Shown: one piece after another, positions 8,148 to 15,173 of the stretch | Position numbering within the stretch: position 1 is the stretch's first letter | How the letters are laid out: every line of letters begins with the position of its first letter | Source of the DNA: Pseudomonas rhodesiae | Lineage (GTDB): Bacteria; Pseudomonadota; Gammaproteobacteria; Pseudomonadales; Pseudomonadaceae | Reading direction: 5' to 3' | Length of the DNA: 64,000 nt | Assembly: GCF_007858255.1 (NCBI RefSeq) | Contig: NZ_VFEU01000013.1 | Span: 61,709-125,708 of the forward strand | Made by a program: the position numbers and the translations under genes | Notes under the pieces: generated by a model | The model's input: the letters and a program-made list of their open reading frames with translations, nothing else | The model's database searches: none | What the model was told of the DNA's origin: nothing

Positions 8148-9566
8148 CTAGCCATACAACCGCTGCTCAATCTCTTCGAGCGTGCTGCCGCGTGTCTCCG
8201 GGACCCATACCGCGACGAAGGTCAGGGACAGCAGCCCTGCGCCCACGAATACAAAGAAGGTTTGGCCGATCCCGAGCGTTGCCACCAGAGATGGAAAGAA
8301 CATGCCTATCATCACGTTGGTCAACCAGAACGCAGCGATCGCCATACCCATACATCCGCCGCGGATGCGCATGGGGAAAATCTCTGCCAAAAGTACCCAA
8401 AAGGCAGGCCCGATCAGCCCTTGCATGCAGGCCAGGAACATCGCCATGGCTGCGAGGATAAGCATGGCGCGGGTCACGGAGGGGTCGACAAAAACTGAAA
8501 CCAGGCCAATCAACAGTAAAGACAATGTGGTGCCGGTGAAACCGAGCAGCATCATGGGGCGACGGCCCACGCGGTCCAGCAGAGCAATGCCCACGAACGT
8601 TGCGCCAATCGAGATGATGCCGTTTACGACGTTGGCGATCAGTGCACTCCGCTGTTCCAGGCCGGCTTCCGTAAGGATCTGGGTGCCGAAGTACATGATC
8701 GAATTGACGCCGGTCAGTTGCGATGTCACCGCAATACCGATGCCAATCAAAAATATGCGTCGCGCGCCTTTCTGAGACAGGTCGCGCCAGCCACCTTTCT
8801 TGATGAATCGTTCGTTGCTGATCTGCTGGGTGATGGCCTCCATTTCAGCCTTGGCATAGTACTCTTCCCGTACCAGTTTCAGGATTTCCAGGCCCTCTCT
8901 GAAGCGGCCTTTGGTTGCCAGCCAGCGCGGGCTTTCGGGCATGTAGAGCATTCCCAACCAGAGTGCTACGGCTGGCAGCGTGGCCAAGGCAAGCATCCAG
9001 CGCCAAACACCATCGAGATCGCCGAACACATTGCCCAGGGTGGCGTTGGTGGTGAAAGCCAGGAATTGCCCGGTGACGATCATCAATTCGTTACGGGTAA
9101 TGATGCGCCCGCGAATGCTGGACGGAGCCATCTCTGCGAGGTATGCCGGCACCACCACCGATGCGCCGCCCACCGCTAACCCCAGGGTAAAGCGGGCGGC
9201 CACCATGAAATTGAGCGTGGGCGCCAGGGCACACGCCAATGCGCCAAGAAAAAACAGCACGGCGAGGAACAAAATGATACGGCGCCGGCCCTTGAGGTCC
9301 GATAAGCGACCGCTGCACAGCGCCCCCAGCATGGCGCCGATCAACAAGGCACTGGCGACCAAGCCTTCGGTAAAAGGCGTCAGCCCCAGGTCATCTTTCA
9401 TGTAGAGCAGGGCGCCATTGATGACGCCGGTATCGAAGCCGAACAGCAGGCCGCCAAACGTGGCGATCCATGTCACTTTTTGCAGGTAACGCTGTGCCTG
9501 GCGTTTTTGAGGGCTTGCATAGGCGACTGAAGTGTCCGCCGTATTTCCGTAGGAATTAATTGTCAT
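8148..9566 (-). CDS. Sugar porter MFS transporter (inositol/hexose type)
   Basis: A 472-residue, 12-helix sugar:proton symporter of the major facilitator superfamily. Signatures: GGLLFGFDTGVINGAL in helix 1, GRLSDLKGRRRI (MFS loop 2-3 motif), PESPRWL after helix 6, LLDRVGRRPMML in loop 8-9, and PETRGSTLEEIEQ at the C-terminus. The helix-1 sequence and tail resemble IolT-type myo-inositol transporters and other bacterial sugar porters. It is the last gene of the minus-strand run behind the Gfo/Idh and isomerase genes, which points to uptake of a cyclitol or related polyol. The precise substrate is not shown by the sequence. Confidence 0.88.
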   Translation of the reverse strand: MTINSYGNTADTSVAYASPQKRQAQRYLQKVTWIATFGGLLFGFDTGVINGALLYMKDDLGLTPFTEGLVASALLIGAMLGALCSGRLSDLKGRRRIILFLAVLFFLGALACALAPTLNFMVAARFTLGLAVGGASVVVPAYLAEMAPSSIRGRIITRNELMIVTGQFLAFTTNATLGNVFGDLDGVWRWMLALATLPAVALWLGMLYMPESPRWLATKGRFREGLEILKLVREEYYAKAEMEAITQQISNERFIKKGGWRDLSQKGARRIFLIGIGIAVTSQLTGVNSIMYFGTQILTEAGLEQRSALIANVVNGIISIGATFVGIALLDRVGRRPMMLLGFTGTTLSLLLIGLVSVFVDPSVTRAMLILAAMAMFLACMQGLIGPAFWVLLAEIFPMRIRGGCMGMAIAAFWLTNVMIGMFFPSLVATLGIGQTFFVFVGAGLLSLTFVAVWVPETRGSTLEEIEQRLYG

Positions 9567-9597
9567 TGTGATATTCCTGACTGAAACTCATTGGGGT

Positions 9598-9620
9598 GCT
9601 CACTCGCCGTTGCGGTGAGC
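9598..9620. other. Hairpin in isomerase/sugar-porter gap
   Basis: GCTCAC-T-CGC-CGTT-GCG-GTGAGC forms nine base pairs with one bulged base. No T-run follows on the minus strand, so it is not a standard terminator. It could lower expression of the transporter relative to the genes upstream, or reflect an operator for a separate transporter promoter. Confidence 0.3.
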
Positions 9621-9660
9621 GATCGAATAGGGAATTACATGGGTTTTCTCGCGCTGCGAT

Positions 9661-10620
9661 TCAGATGGACTGGGGTTTGAAGTCGCTGGCGGCAACTGGC
9701 ATGACGCTCTTGAGCAGTCTTACGGACTTTTCCAAACCCTCGAGGCTGTTGAGCAAAACGTCCTCATGCTCGATCGATAGCCAGCCATCGTAGCCAGCCA
9801 TTTTCAGGCGATAGCAGAACTGCCTCCACCATTGCTCGCCGTGGCCGAACCCGAGCGTGATGTAGGACCAGCTACGGGATGAGATATCCATCAATGAGCC
9901 ATTTTCCAAAAGTGAGTCCACGGCCTGGACCGGCGTGTTAAGCAAGGTATCTTTGGCATGCACATGGTAGATGGCGTCGCCCAGTGCCTCGGCGGCTACC
10001 AGCGGATCAGCGCCCATCCAGAACAGGTGAGAAGGGTCCAGGTTGGCGCCCAGCACCGGGCCGATTGCGTTGCGCAGCCTCAGCAGCGAACGGACGTTGT
10101 AGACACACTGGTTACCGTGCAATTCCAGAGCGATACGCTCCACACCATTTTCCTTGGCCAGATCGGCCATCTCGCTCCAGAAGGGCAGCAGGCGTTCTTC
10201 CCATTGGTAGCGCAGCATTGTCTGGGTTTCCGGAGGCCATGAGGCAACCACCCAGTTCGGCATGCTGTCGCCGGCCCGACCTTCCGGTAATCCAGACATG
10301 GTGCAGACAGTCTTGATGCCCAGTTCCCCGGCTACGCGTAGGGTGTCCCGCAGGCATTGGCCTTGTTCAGGTTGCGTGGGGTGCAGAGGGTTGCCGTTGG
10401 CGTTGAGGGAAATGATTTCCAGGTTGTGCTCCTGGAAGCTGCGTTTGAGTGCCTTGCGGTCGTCGGCACTGGCGAGCATCTGTGCAAGGTTAAAGTGTGG
10501 CGCGGTCGACCATCCGCCGGTGTTGATTTCCAGGCCCGATACTTCCAGGCGTTCAGCCTGCTTGAGCATCTCGCGCAGTGGCAGGTTACCGAGGCTATCG
10601 GTGACGAATCCCAGTTTCAT
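9661..10620 (-). CDS. Sugar phosphate isomerase/epimerase (xylose isomerase-like TIM barrel)
   Basis: A 319-residue TIM-barrel protein of the AP-endonuclease-2/xylose-isomerase-like superfamily, as in IolE, IolI and related inosose or keto-sugar isomerases and dehydratases. It starts MKLGFVTDSLG. Divalent-metal ligands are visible as the glutamate in RIALELHGNQ, the Asp/His pair in NLDPSHLFW, the histidines of HVHAKD and the glutamate in LSIEHED. The start at 10620 overlaps the Gfo/Idh stop by 4 nt (ATGA), so the two are coupled. It probably isomerises or dehydrates the product of that dehydrogenase. A longer frame upstream lies inside the neighbouring gene and is ignored. Confidence 0.85.
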   Translation of the reverse strand: MKLGFVTDSLGNLPLREMLKQAERLEVSGLEINTGGWSTAPHFNLAQMLASADDRKALKRSFQEHNLEIISLNANGNPLHPTQPEQGQCLRDTLRVAGELGIKTVCTMSGLPEGRAGDSMPNWVVASWPPETQTMLRYQWEERLLPFWSEMADLAKENGVERIALELHGNQCVYNVRSLLRLRNAIGPVLGANLDPSHLFWMGADPLVAAEALGDAIYHVHAKDTLLNTPVQAVDSLLENGSLMDISSRSWSYITLGFGHGEQWWRQFCYRLKMAGYDGWLSIEHEDVLLNSLEGLEKSVRLLKSVMPVAASDFKPQSI

Positions 10621-11645
10621 GATGTAGCGCCCTCGTGCGGCTGATAGAAGGGGGGGGCTTGCAGCGTGGGCAAAACCACCCGGCGCCGCTGATTGAGTGC
10701 CTCGATGCCTGCTTGGGCGACCACGGCTGCGCAATAGCCATCCCAGGCATTCGCGGCAAAGGCAGGGAAAATGCCTGTATTGATAAATTCCACGAATGCT
10801 TTGTTTTGCAGGCGATAGGCGTCGGCGAAACGCGGCCGCCAATCGGCGGCATACTTTTCAAACCCCTGAAGACGGGTGTTGAAGCGAGCATGTACCGGTG
10901 TGGCCAGTTGCACGGAACCTTGCTCGCCCACCAGCTCGCCACGTACGTCGTACCCATAATGGGCGTTGTTGTTGATTTCGATGTTCACCAGTTGGCCTTC
11001 ACGGGTTTCCAGCACCATGAATACCGGAGCACCGACGCCGTCCTTGGACGTGTGGGCGGGTTGGAACACTGAAATAGCCACGTATTCGGTGTCGAGCACG
11101 TGACGCGCCACATCGAATTCATGCGGCGCGGAGTTACTGATTGCCATTTGCCCGCTGAAGTTGGCGGGGGCTTCTACGTTGCGGTGGAAGTTGTGCATCA
11201 TCACCGCCCGACCTATCACGCCGTCGCTCAAGGCGTTTTTCATTTCCCTGTACGAAGGATCAAACCGGCGCATGAAGCCCAGTTGCACGAAGTGGCGACC
11301 CTGGGACATCTCTCTGTCGATCACGGCCAGGCACTGGTCCGGGCTTTGAGACAGCGGCTTTTCACACAGTGCCGGTTTCCCGGCCTCGATGGCTGCCATG
11401 GTCAGGCCCGCATGAGTTTCGTCCGGGCTGGCGATGATAATTGCATCGACATCGGACCTTGAAAGCGTGAACAGCGGATCAGTGGATACGTCCGCGGCGC
11501 CGTAGCGGTCAGCGATAAGCTTGGCTCGTTCTGACGACGCATCGCACACCACATGCAAAGTGGCGCCCGGAAGGTCTTGGGCGATGATGCGGGCGTGGTC
11601 TTCCCCCATAATTCCGGCGCCGATAACGGCGATTCGTATGCTCAT
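10617..11645 (-). CDS. Gfo/Idh/MocA-family NAD(P)-dependent oxidoreductase (inositol dehydrogenase-like)
   Basis: A 342-residue dehydrogenase. The N-terminal Rossmann fold starts RIAVIGAGIMGEDHARII (dinucleotide-binding GxGxxG), followed by IIASPDETHAGLTMAAIEAGKPALCEKPLS, which carries the family's catalytic EKP motif. The C-terminal domain has HEFDVARHVL at the position of the active-site Asp/His segment. Members oxidise ring hydroxyls of inositols or sugars. I start at the ATG at 11645 (AGGTAG 6 nt upstream) rather than the in-frame TTG two codons before. It is the first gene of the operon that continues with the isomerase and sugar porter. Confidence 0.87.
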   Translation of the reverse strand: MSIRIAVIGAGIMGEDHARIIAQDLPGATLHVVCDASSERAKLIADRYGAADVSTDPLFTLSRSDVDAIIIASPDETHAGLTMAAIEAGKPALCEKPLSQSPDQCLAVIDREMSQGRHFVQLGFMRRFDPSYREMKNALSDGVIGRAVMMHNFHRNVEAPANFSGQMAISNSAPHEFDVARHVLDTEYVAISVFQPAHTSKDGVGAPVFMVLETREGQLVNIEINNNAHYGYDVRGELVGEQGSVQLATPVHARFNTRLQGFEKYAADWRPRFADAYRLQNKAFVEFINTGIFPAFAANAWDGYCAAVVAQAGIEALNQRRRVVLPTLQAPPFYQPHEGATS

Positions 11646-11875
11646 ATTCAACTACCTATCAATGGGCGACAGTCATCAACGCAGCGTCGAACTCGCGCAT
11701 GGGTTGATTGGGAAAGGAGATGGACGGTGGGGCAAAAGCGGCGCAGCCGTGGCGGTCGAAACCAACCGATGAGGCGAGTTATTCATGGGGGCGATCCTGA
11801 CGGTTTGTTGTGTTTGTTATGCCGCGATTATTAGCACCGCAAAAGCAATCATCAAGGAGCACCAAAGGCGCTTTA

Positions 11876-11892
11876 TGATGTGAATCACCTCA
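11876..11892. promoter_or_regulatory. Operator-like inverted repeat, copy 1 (LacI-type regulator)
   Basis: TGATGT-GAATC-ACCTCA, a 6-5-6 inverted repeat with one mismatch, in the 342-bp gap between the Gfo/Idh gene and the lacI-type gene. It matches the second copy at 11953-11969 in layout and half-site (TGRTGT/ACMTCA). Two equal sites 77 bp apart in a divergent gap are what is expected of a LacI-family dimer or tetramer that autoregulates and represses the operon. Confidence 0.45.
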
Positions 11893-11952
11893 AATTCGAA
11901 AATGCGTTGATAGCCGTACTTGCGCTTGAACACACTGGCCAGGGCGGTGATA

Positions 11953-11969
11953 TGGTGTAAAAAACATCA
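11953..11969. promoter_or_regulatory. Operator-like inverted repeat, copy 2 (LacI-type regulator)
   Basis: TGGTGT-AAAAA-ACATCA, a 6-5-6 inverted repeat with one mismatch, ending 18 bp before the lacI-type ATG, so a bound repressor would block its own promoter or early transcript. Same consensus as copy 1. The rest of the gap (11646-11875) shows no gene and no other clear structure. Confidence 0.45.
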
Positions 11970-11987
11970 AAAAAGGGCGGGCTATAG

Positions 11988-13013
11988 ATGACCACACAAA
12001 CTTCGTCGCGCTTATGGAAGGGCCCCACGGTTCAACAGGTCGCCAAGGTGGCCCGGGTTGGGGCAGCGACCGTCGATCGTGTACTGAACAACCGCCCCGG
12101 CGTACGGGAAAACACCCGTCTGAAAGTGCTGGCGGCGCTGGATAAGCTAAAGAAAGATCTGGCTGACGGCATGGCAACGTTGCAGATCAAGCTATTTTGC
12201 GACTCGGGCGAAACCTTCAATGCTACGTTGGCCGACGCCGAGACGCTGGTGAATGCTTCGACCCCTGGCGTCGTCGTGCATGGCTACTATGTACCGACTA
12301 ACCAGGTCGATCCCGCCTCTTTTGCGGATCAGGTTCAGGCCGAGGGCGTCTCGGCCGATGGTGTGATCGTCGTATCGCGCGAGCATCCGGCGATCAACCG
12401 AGCGATCCGCAAACTGCGCAGCCTCGGTATTCCCGTTGTGTGCCTGACCACCGATCTTCCTAACTCCGGGCGCAGTGCTTACGTGGGGAATGATCAATAC
12501 GCCGCGGGCAGTGTCGCCGGGTTGCTGATAGGCAACGCACTACCTAAAGAACCGGCGAAGATCCTGCTGGTGACCAGCGTGCCGTTTCGCTGCCAGCAAG
12601 AGCGAGAGATGGGGTTTCGTAGGGTGCTGCGCTCCGAGTTTCCGTATCTGAAAATCGACGAACGAGTGATGTCCGACGATCGCCCTCAGACCACCACTGA
12701 ACAATTGAAGCGTTATTTTTCCAAGCATGACCACCCGGCAGCCATCTACAACGTGGCCGGCGCCAACCGAGGCGTTGCTCAGGCGATAGAGACGCTTGCG
12801 ACTGAGGATCGGCCTTTTTTCGTCGGTCATGAGCTTACGGTTCATACGCGAGCACTGCTGGAGGCCGGCGTCATGGATTACGTGATCTCCCATGATTTCG
12901 TCGGCGAGACGGCCGCCGCGGTGCGTTGGATACGCGGCGCGATTGAAGGCGCGGCGACAACGCCACCTTCGACACAAATCTTGATTCACACTCGATATAA
13001 CTGTGGTCCTTGA
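11988..13013 (+). CDS. LacI-family transcriptional regulator
   Basis: A 341-residue regulator. The N-terminal helix-turn-helix is VQQVAKVARVGAATVDRVLNNRPGVRENT-like at residues about 14-45, the LacI/PurR pattern with the hinge helix following. The rest is a periplasmic-binding-protein-like ligand domain (type 1 fold), with DGVIVVSREHPAINRAI, GIPVVCLTTDLPNSGRSAYVGNDQYAAG and GANRGVAQAI stretches, related to sugar-binding proteins such as those for ribose or inositol. It is divergent from the dehydrogenase/isomerase/porter genes and is the natural candidate to control them in response to their substrate. Confidence 0.9.
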   Translation: MTTQTSSRLWKGPTVQQVAKVARVGAATVDRVLNNRPGVRENTRLKVLAALDKLKKDLADGMATLQIKLFCDSGETFNATLADAETLVNASTPGVVVHGYYVPTNQVDPASFADQVQAEGVSADGVIVVSREHPAINRAIRKLRSLGIPVVCLTTDLPNSGRSAYVGNDQYAAGSVAGLLIGNALPKEPAKILLVTSVPFRCQQEREMGFRRVLRSEFPYLKIDERVMSDDRPQTTTEQLKRYFSKHDHPAAIYNVAGANRGVAQAIETLATEDRPFFVGHELTVHTRALLEAGVMDYVISHDFVGETAAAVRWIRGAIEGAATTPPSTQILIHTRYNCGP

Positions 13014-13257
13014 GTGCGCTGTTAGCCTTCGGCCGCGCCGTCGAACGTCCCATTAGATCGAACAGCAGCCAGCTCGGGCCCTGTGGGCGCGTAGGGATTT
13101 TCCTACTGTGTAACTGCAATCCTTAGGTGTAAATCAGGATGCTCTGATAGTTCCGTCGCCATTACTTGGCCATCATCTCTTCAGATCAACAAAACCGGGC
13201 ATCCCAAGGGCGGATGTCGCGCGCCGGGTCCCGCCGGATCCGCACTGAACTGGAGAG

Positions 13258-14442
13258 ATGAAGGTGAAAGGACAGGTAATTTCCTCCCCCCTGATCTTGA
13301 TGCTACTGCCGGCAGGTTTGACCGCAGTGCTCGGTTGCGCCGCGATTGTGATCAACGCGGACTTCACCCTACGCAGTGCGGTCAGTTGCGCTGGTGTGCT
13401 GTTGGGCTCGCTGTTCATGGGCCTGTGGAACAAGCGTTTAGTGGGCAGCCGTTCCCACGCCCGGCAAGACGATCAGCCAGGTCACCTGCCGCCGGCCATT
13501 TCAGCCTATGAAGGGCTGGGCGAGGTGTGCGCGCAGGTTCTGCCGATCTGGAGTCACCAGATCGAAGCGGCGCGCATCCTCAGCGAGGAGTCGATCCTCA
13601 AGCTGAGCAACCGCTTTGCGACGTTGTCGGGAGACATCAGTGCGTCCGCTTCCCAAGGCGCAGGCCAGAATTCGGGAACGCGGTTGCTGGAAATCCTGGA
13701 AGTGGGTCAGCGGGACCTGGATTCAATCATGGTTGCGCTGCGCGATGCGCTTTTGCGCAAGGAGTCGGAGCTCAAGGAGATCTTGCTCCTCTCTGATTTC
13801 ACTTCGCAGTTGCAGGAAATGGCCAACTTTGTCGGTGATATTGCCCAACAGACCAATTTGCTGGCGCTCAACGCCGCTATTGAAGCCGCGCGGGCGGGGG
13901 ATGCCGGACGCGGCTTCGCGGTGGTGGCGGATGAAGTGCGCAAGCTGTCCAGTTTGTCCGGGGAGACGGGGCAGAAAATCAGCGAAACGGTGAACACCGT
14001 CAATGCTGCCATCTCCCGCACCGTCGAGCTTTCCCGGCATCAGGCGCAGCAGGATTCCCACACCTTGGCTCAGTCAGAGCACCTGGTGTCCCAGGTGATC
14101 GAGCACTTCCGGCATAACGCCCAGGCCATCGTCGACACCAGCAGCAGTCTTCAGCAGCAAAGCGAAAGCGTTGCCACCGAGATCTCGGGGGTACTGGTTG
14201 CCCTGCAGTTCCAGGATCGGGTGGGCCAGATGCTTTCCCTGGTCAATAACGATCTTTGCAAGCTGCATGCGCATATCGCCGAACGCCAGCAACTGGCCCT
14301 CGCTGGCGCTGCGCCTGCGCCGATCATCGCCGATACCTGGCTTGAGCAATTGGCAAGCACCTACACGATGCCAGAACAGCACGCGATTCATCACGGCAAG
14401 CCTGTGGCGAGCAGTCCTTCATCCGAGATCACTTTTTTCTAG
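13258..14442 (+). CDS. Short methyl-accepting protein with MCP signalling hairpin and CheZ-like motif
   Basis: A 394-residue protein opening the chemosensory operon. Two N-terminal membrane segments (about 10-32 and 39-57) are joined by a few residues, so there is no periplasmic sensor and no HAMP domain. The MCP signalling tip is clear at about 193-230 (DIAQQTNLLALNAAIEAARAG, then GRGFAVVADEVRKL). At 316-325 the sequence LQFQDRVGQM resembles the CheZ active-site helix (FQDLTGQV), including the spaced Asp320 and Gln324 that CheZ uses to dephosphorylate CheY. cheY starts 10 bp downstream and no cheZ is in the cluster. I infer a receptor-like phosphatase or scaffold; this is unproven. GGAG lies 2 nt before the ATG, so a GTG two codons on is an alternative start. 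Confidence 0.82.
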   Translation: MKVKGQVISSPLILMLLPAGLTAVLGCAAIVINADFTLRSAVSCAGVLLGSLFMGLWNKRLVGSRSHARQDDQPGHLPPAISAYEGLGEVCAQVLPIWSHQIEAARILSEESILKLSNRFATLSGDISASASQGAGQNSGTRLLEILEVGQRDLDSIMVALRDALLRKESELKEILLLSDFTSQLQEMANFVGDIAQQTNLLALNAAIEAARAGDAGRGFAVVADEVRKLSSLSGETGQKISETVNTVNAAISRTVELSRHQAQQDSHTLAQSEHLVSQVIEHFRHNAQAIVDTSSSLQQQSESVATEISGVLVALQFQDRVGQMLSLVNNDLCKLHAHIAERQQLALAGAAPAPIIADTWLEQLASTYTMPEQHAIHHGKPVASSPSSEITFF

Positions 14443-14452
14443 GGAGTTTCCC

Positions 14453-14821
14453 ATGAGCAAAACCATCCTGATTGTCGATGACTCTGCCTCCATTCGCCAA
14501 GTGGTGAGCATCACCTTGAAGGGCGCCGGATACGAGGTCATCGAAGGTGTGGACGGCCGCGATGCCCTAACCAAGCTTGACGGTCGCAAGATCCACCTGA
14601 TTGTCAGTGACGTGAACATGCCCAACATGGACGGCCTGAGTTTTATCAAAGCCGCCAAACTGCTGGCGCCCTACAAGTTCACGCCCGTGATCATGCTGAC
14701 CACCGAAACCGGGGAGGCCATGAAACAACAGGGCCAAGCCGTCGGTGCCAAGGCTTGGATTATCAAGCCCTTCCAGCCGGCCCAGATGCTCGGTGCCGTC
14801 TCCAAACTGATCATGCCTTAG
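14453..14821 (+). CDS. cheY: CheY-type single-domain response regulator
   Basis: A 122-residue receiver domain with nothing attached. It has the acidic pair in TILIVDDSASIRQ, the phospho-acceptor Asp in LIVSDVNMPNMDGL, the conserved Thr in IMLTTETG and the Lys in WIIKPFQP. As a CheY it would be phosphorylated by the CheA encoded nearby and carry the output to the motor or another effector. AGGGAG precedes the ATG by 6 nt. It lies 10 bp after the short MCP gene and 30 bp before the STAS gene. Confidence 0.93.
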   Translation: MSKTILIVDDSASIRQVVSITLKGAGYEVIEGVDGRDALTKLDGRKIHLIVSDVNMPNMDGLSFIKAAKLLAPYKFTPVIMLTTETGEAMKQQGQAVGAKAWIIKPFQPAQMLGAVSKLIMP

Positions 14822-14851
14822 GCGCCCAGAGCCCCTGGAAAGGAGGTTGTC

Positions 14852-15169
14852 ATGACAAATACCACGGCTTGTCTGCGTCGGATTCTGGTTCTCGAAGGGC
14901 CGCTGACCATATACACCGCCGCTGAGCGTAAAGACCTGTTGCTGGAGCTGTTTCCCTTGGCGCAGGAAGTGGAACTGGATCTGGGTGGGGTGGACGAAAT
15001 CGACACCGCCGGGCTCCAGCTGTTGGTACTGATCAAGCAGGCGTCACTGCGCCACGGTTCCAGCCTGCTGCTGAGCAACCCCAGCACGGCGGTACTCGAC
15101 GCACTGGACATGAGCGGGCTGTACAGCTTATTCGACGAGTCGGCCACGCCTCGTCACCAGAGAGGTTGA
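14852..15169 (+). CDS. STAS-domain protein (anti-anti-sigma factor-like)
   Basis: A 105-residue STAS domain: LVLEGPLTIYTAAERKDLL, VELDLGGVDEIDTAGLQLLVLIKQ and a C-terminal LDALDMSGLYSLF. The DEIDTAGLQLL segment has the conserved D-(S/T)-A/S-G pattern in which SpoIIAA-type proteins are phosphorylated; here the acceptor would be the Thr of IDTAG. An almost perfect ribosome site (AAAGGAGGT) precedes the ATG. It sits between cheY and cheA (4 bp before cheA). STAS proteins are seen in some non-flagellar chemosensory clusters. What partner it binds here is unknown; no anti-sigma kinase of the RsbW type is nearby. Confidence 0.88.
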   Translation: MTNTTACLRRILVLEGPLTIYTAAERKDLLLELFPLAQEVELDLGGVDEIDTAGLQLLVLIKQASLRHGSSLLLSNPSTAVLDALDMSGLYSLFDESATPRHQRG

Positions 15170-15173
15170 AACC

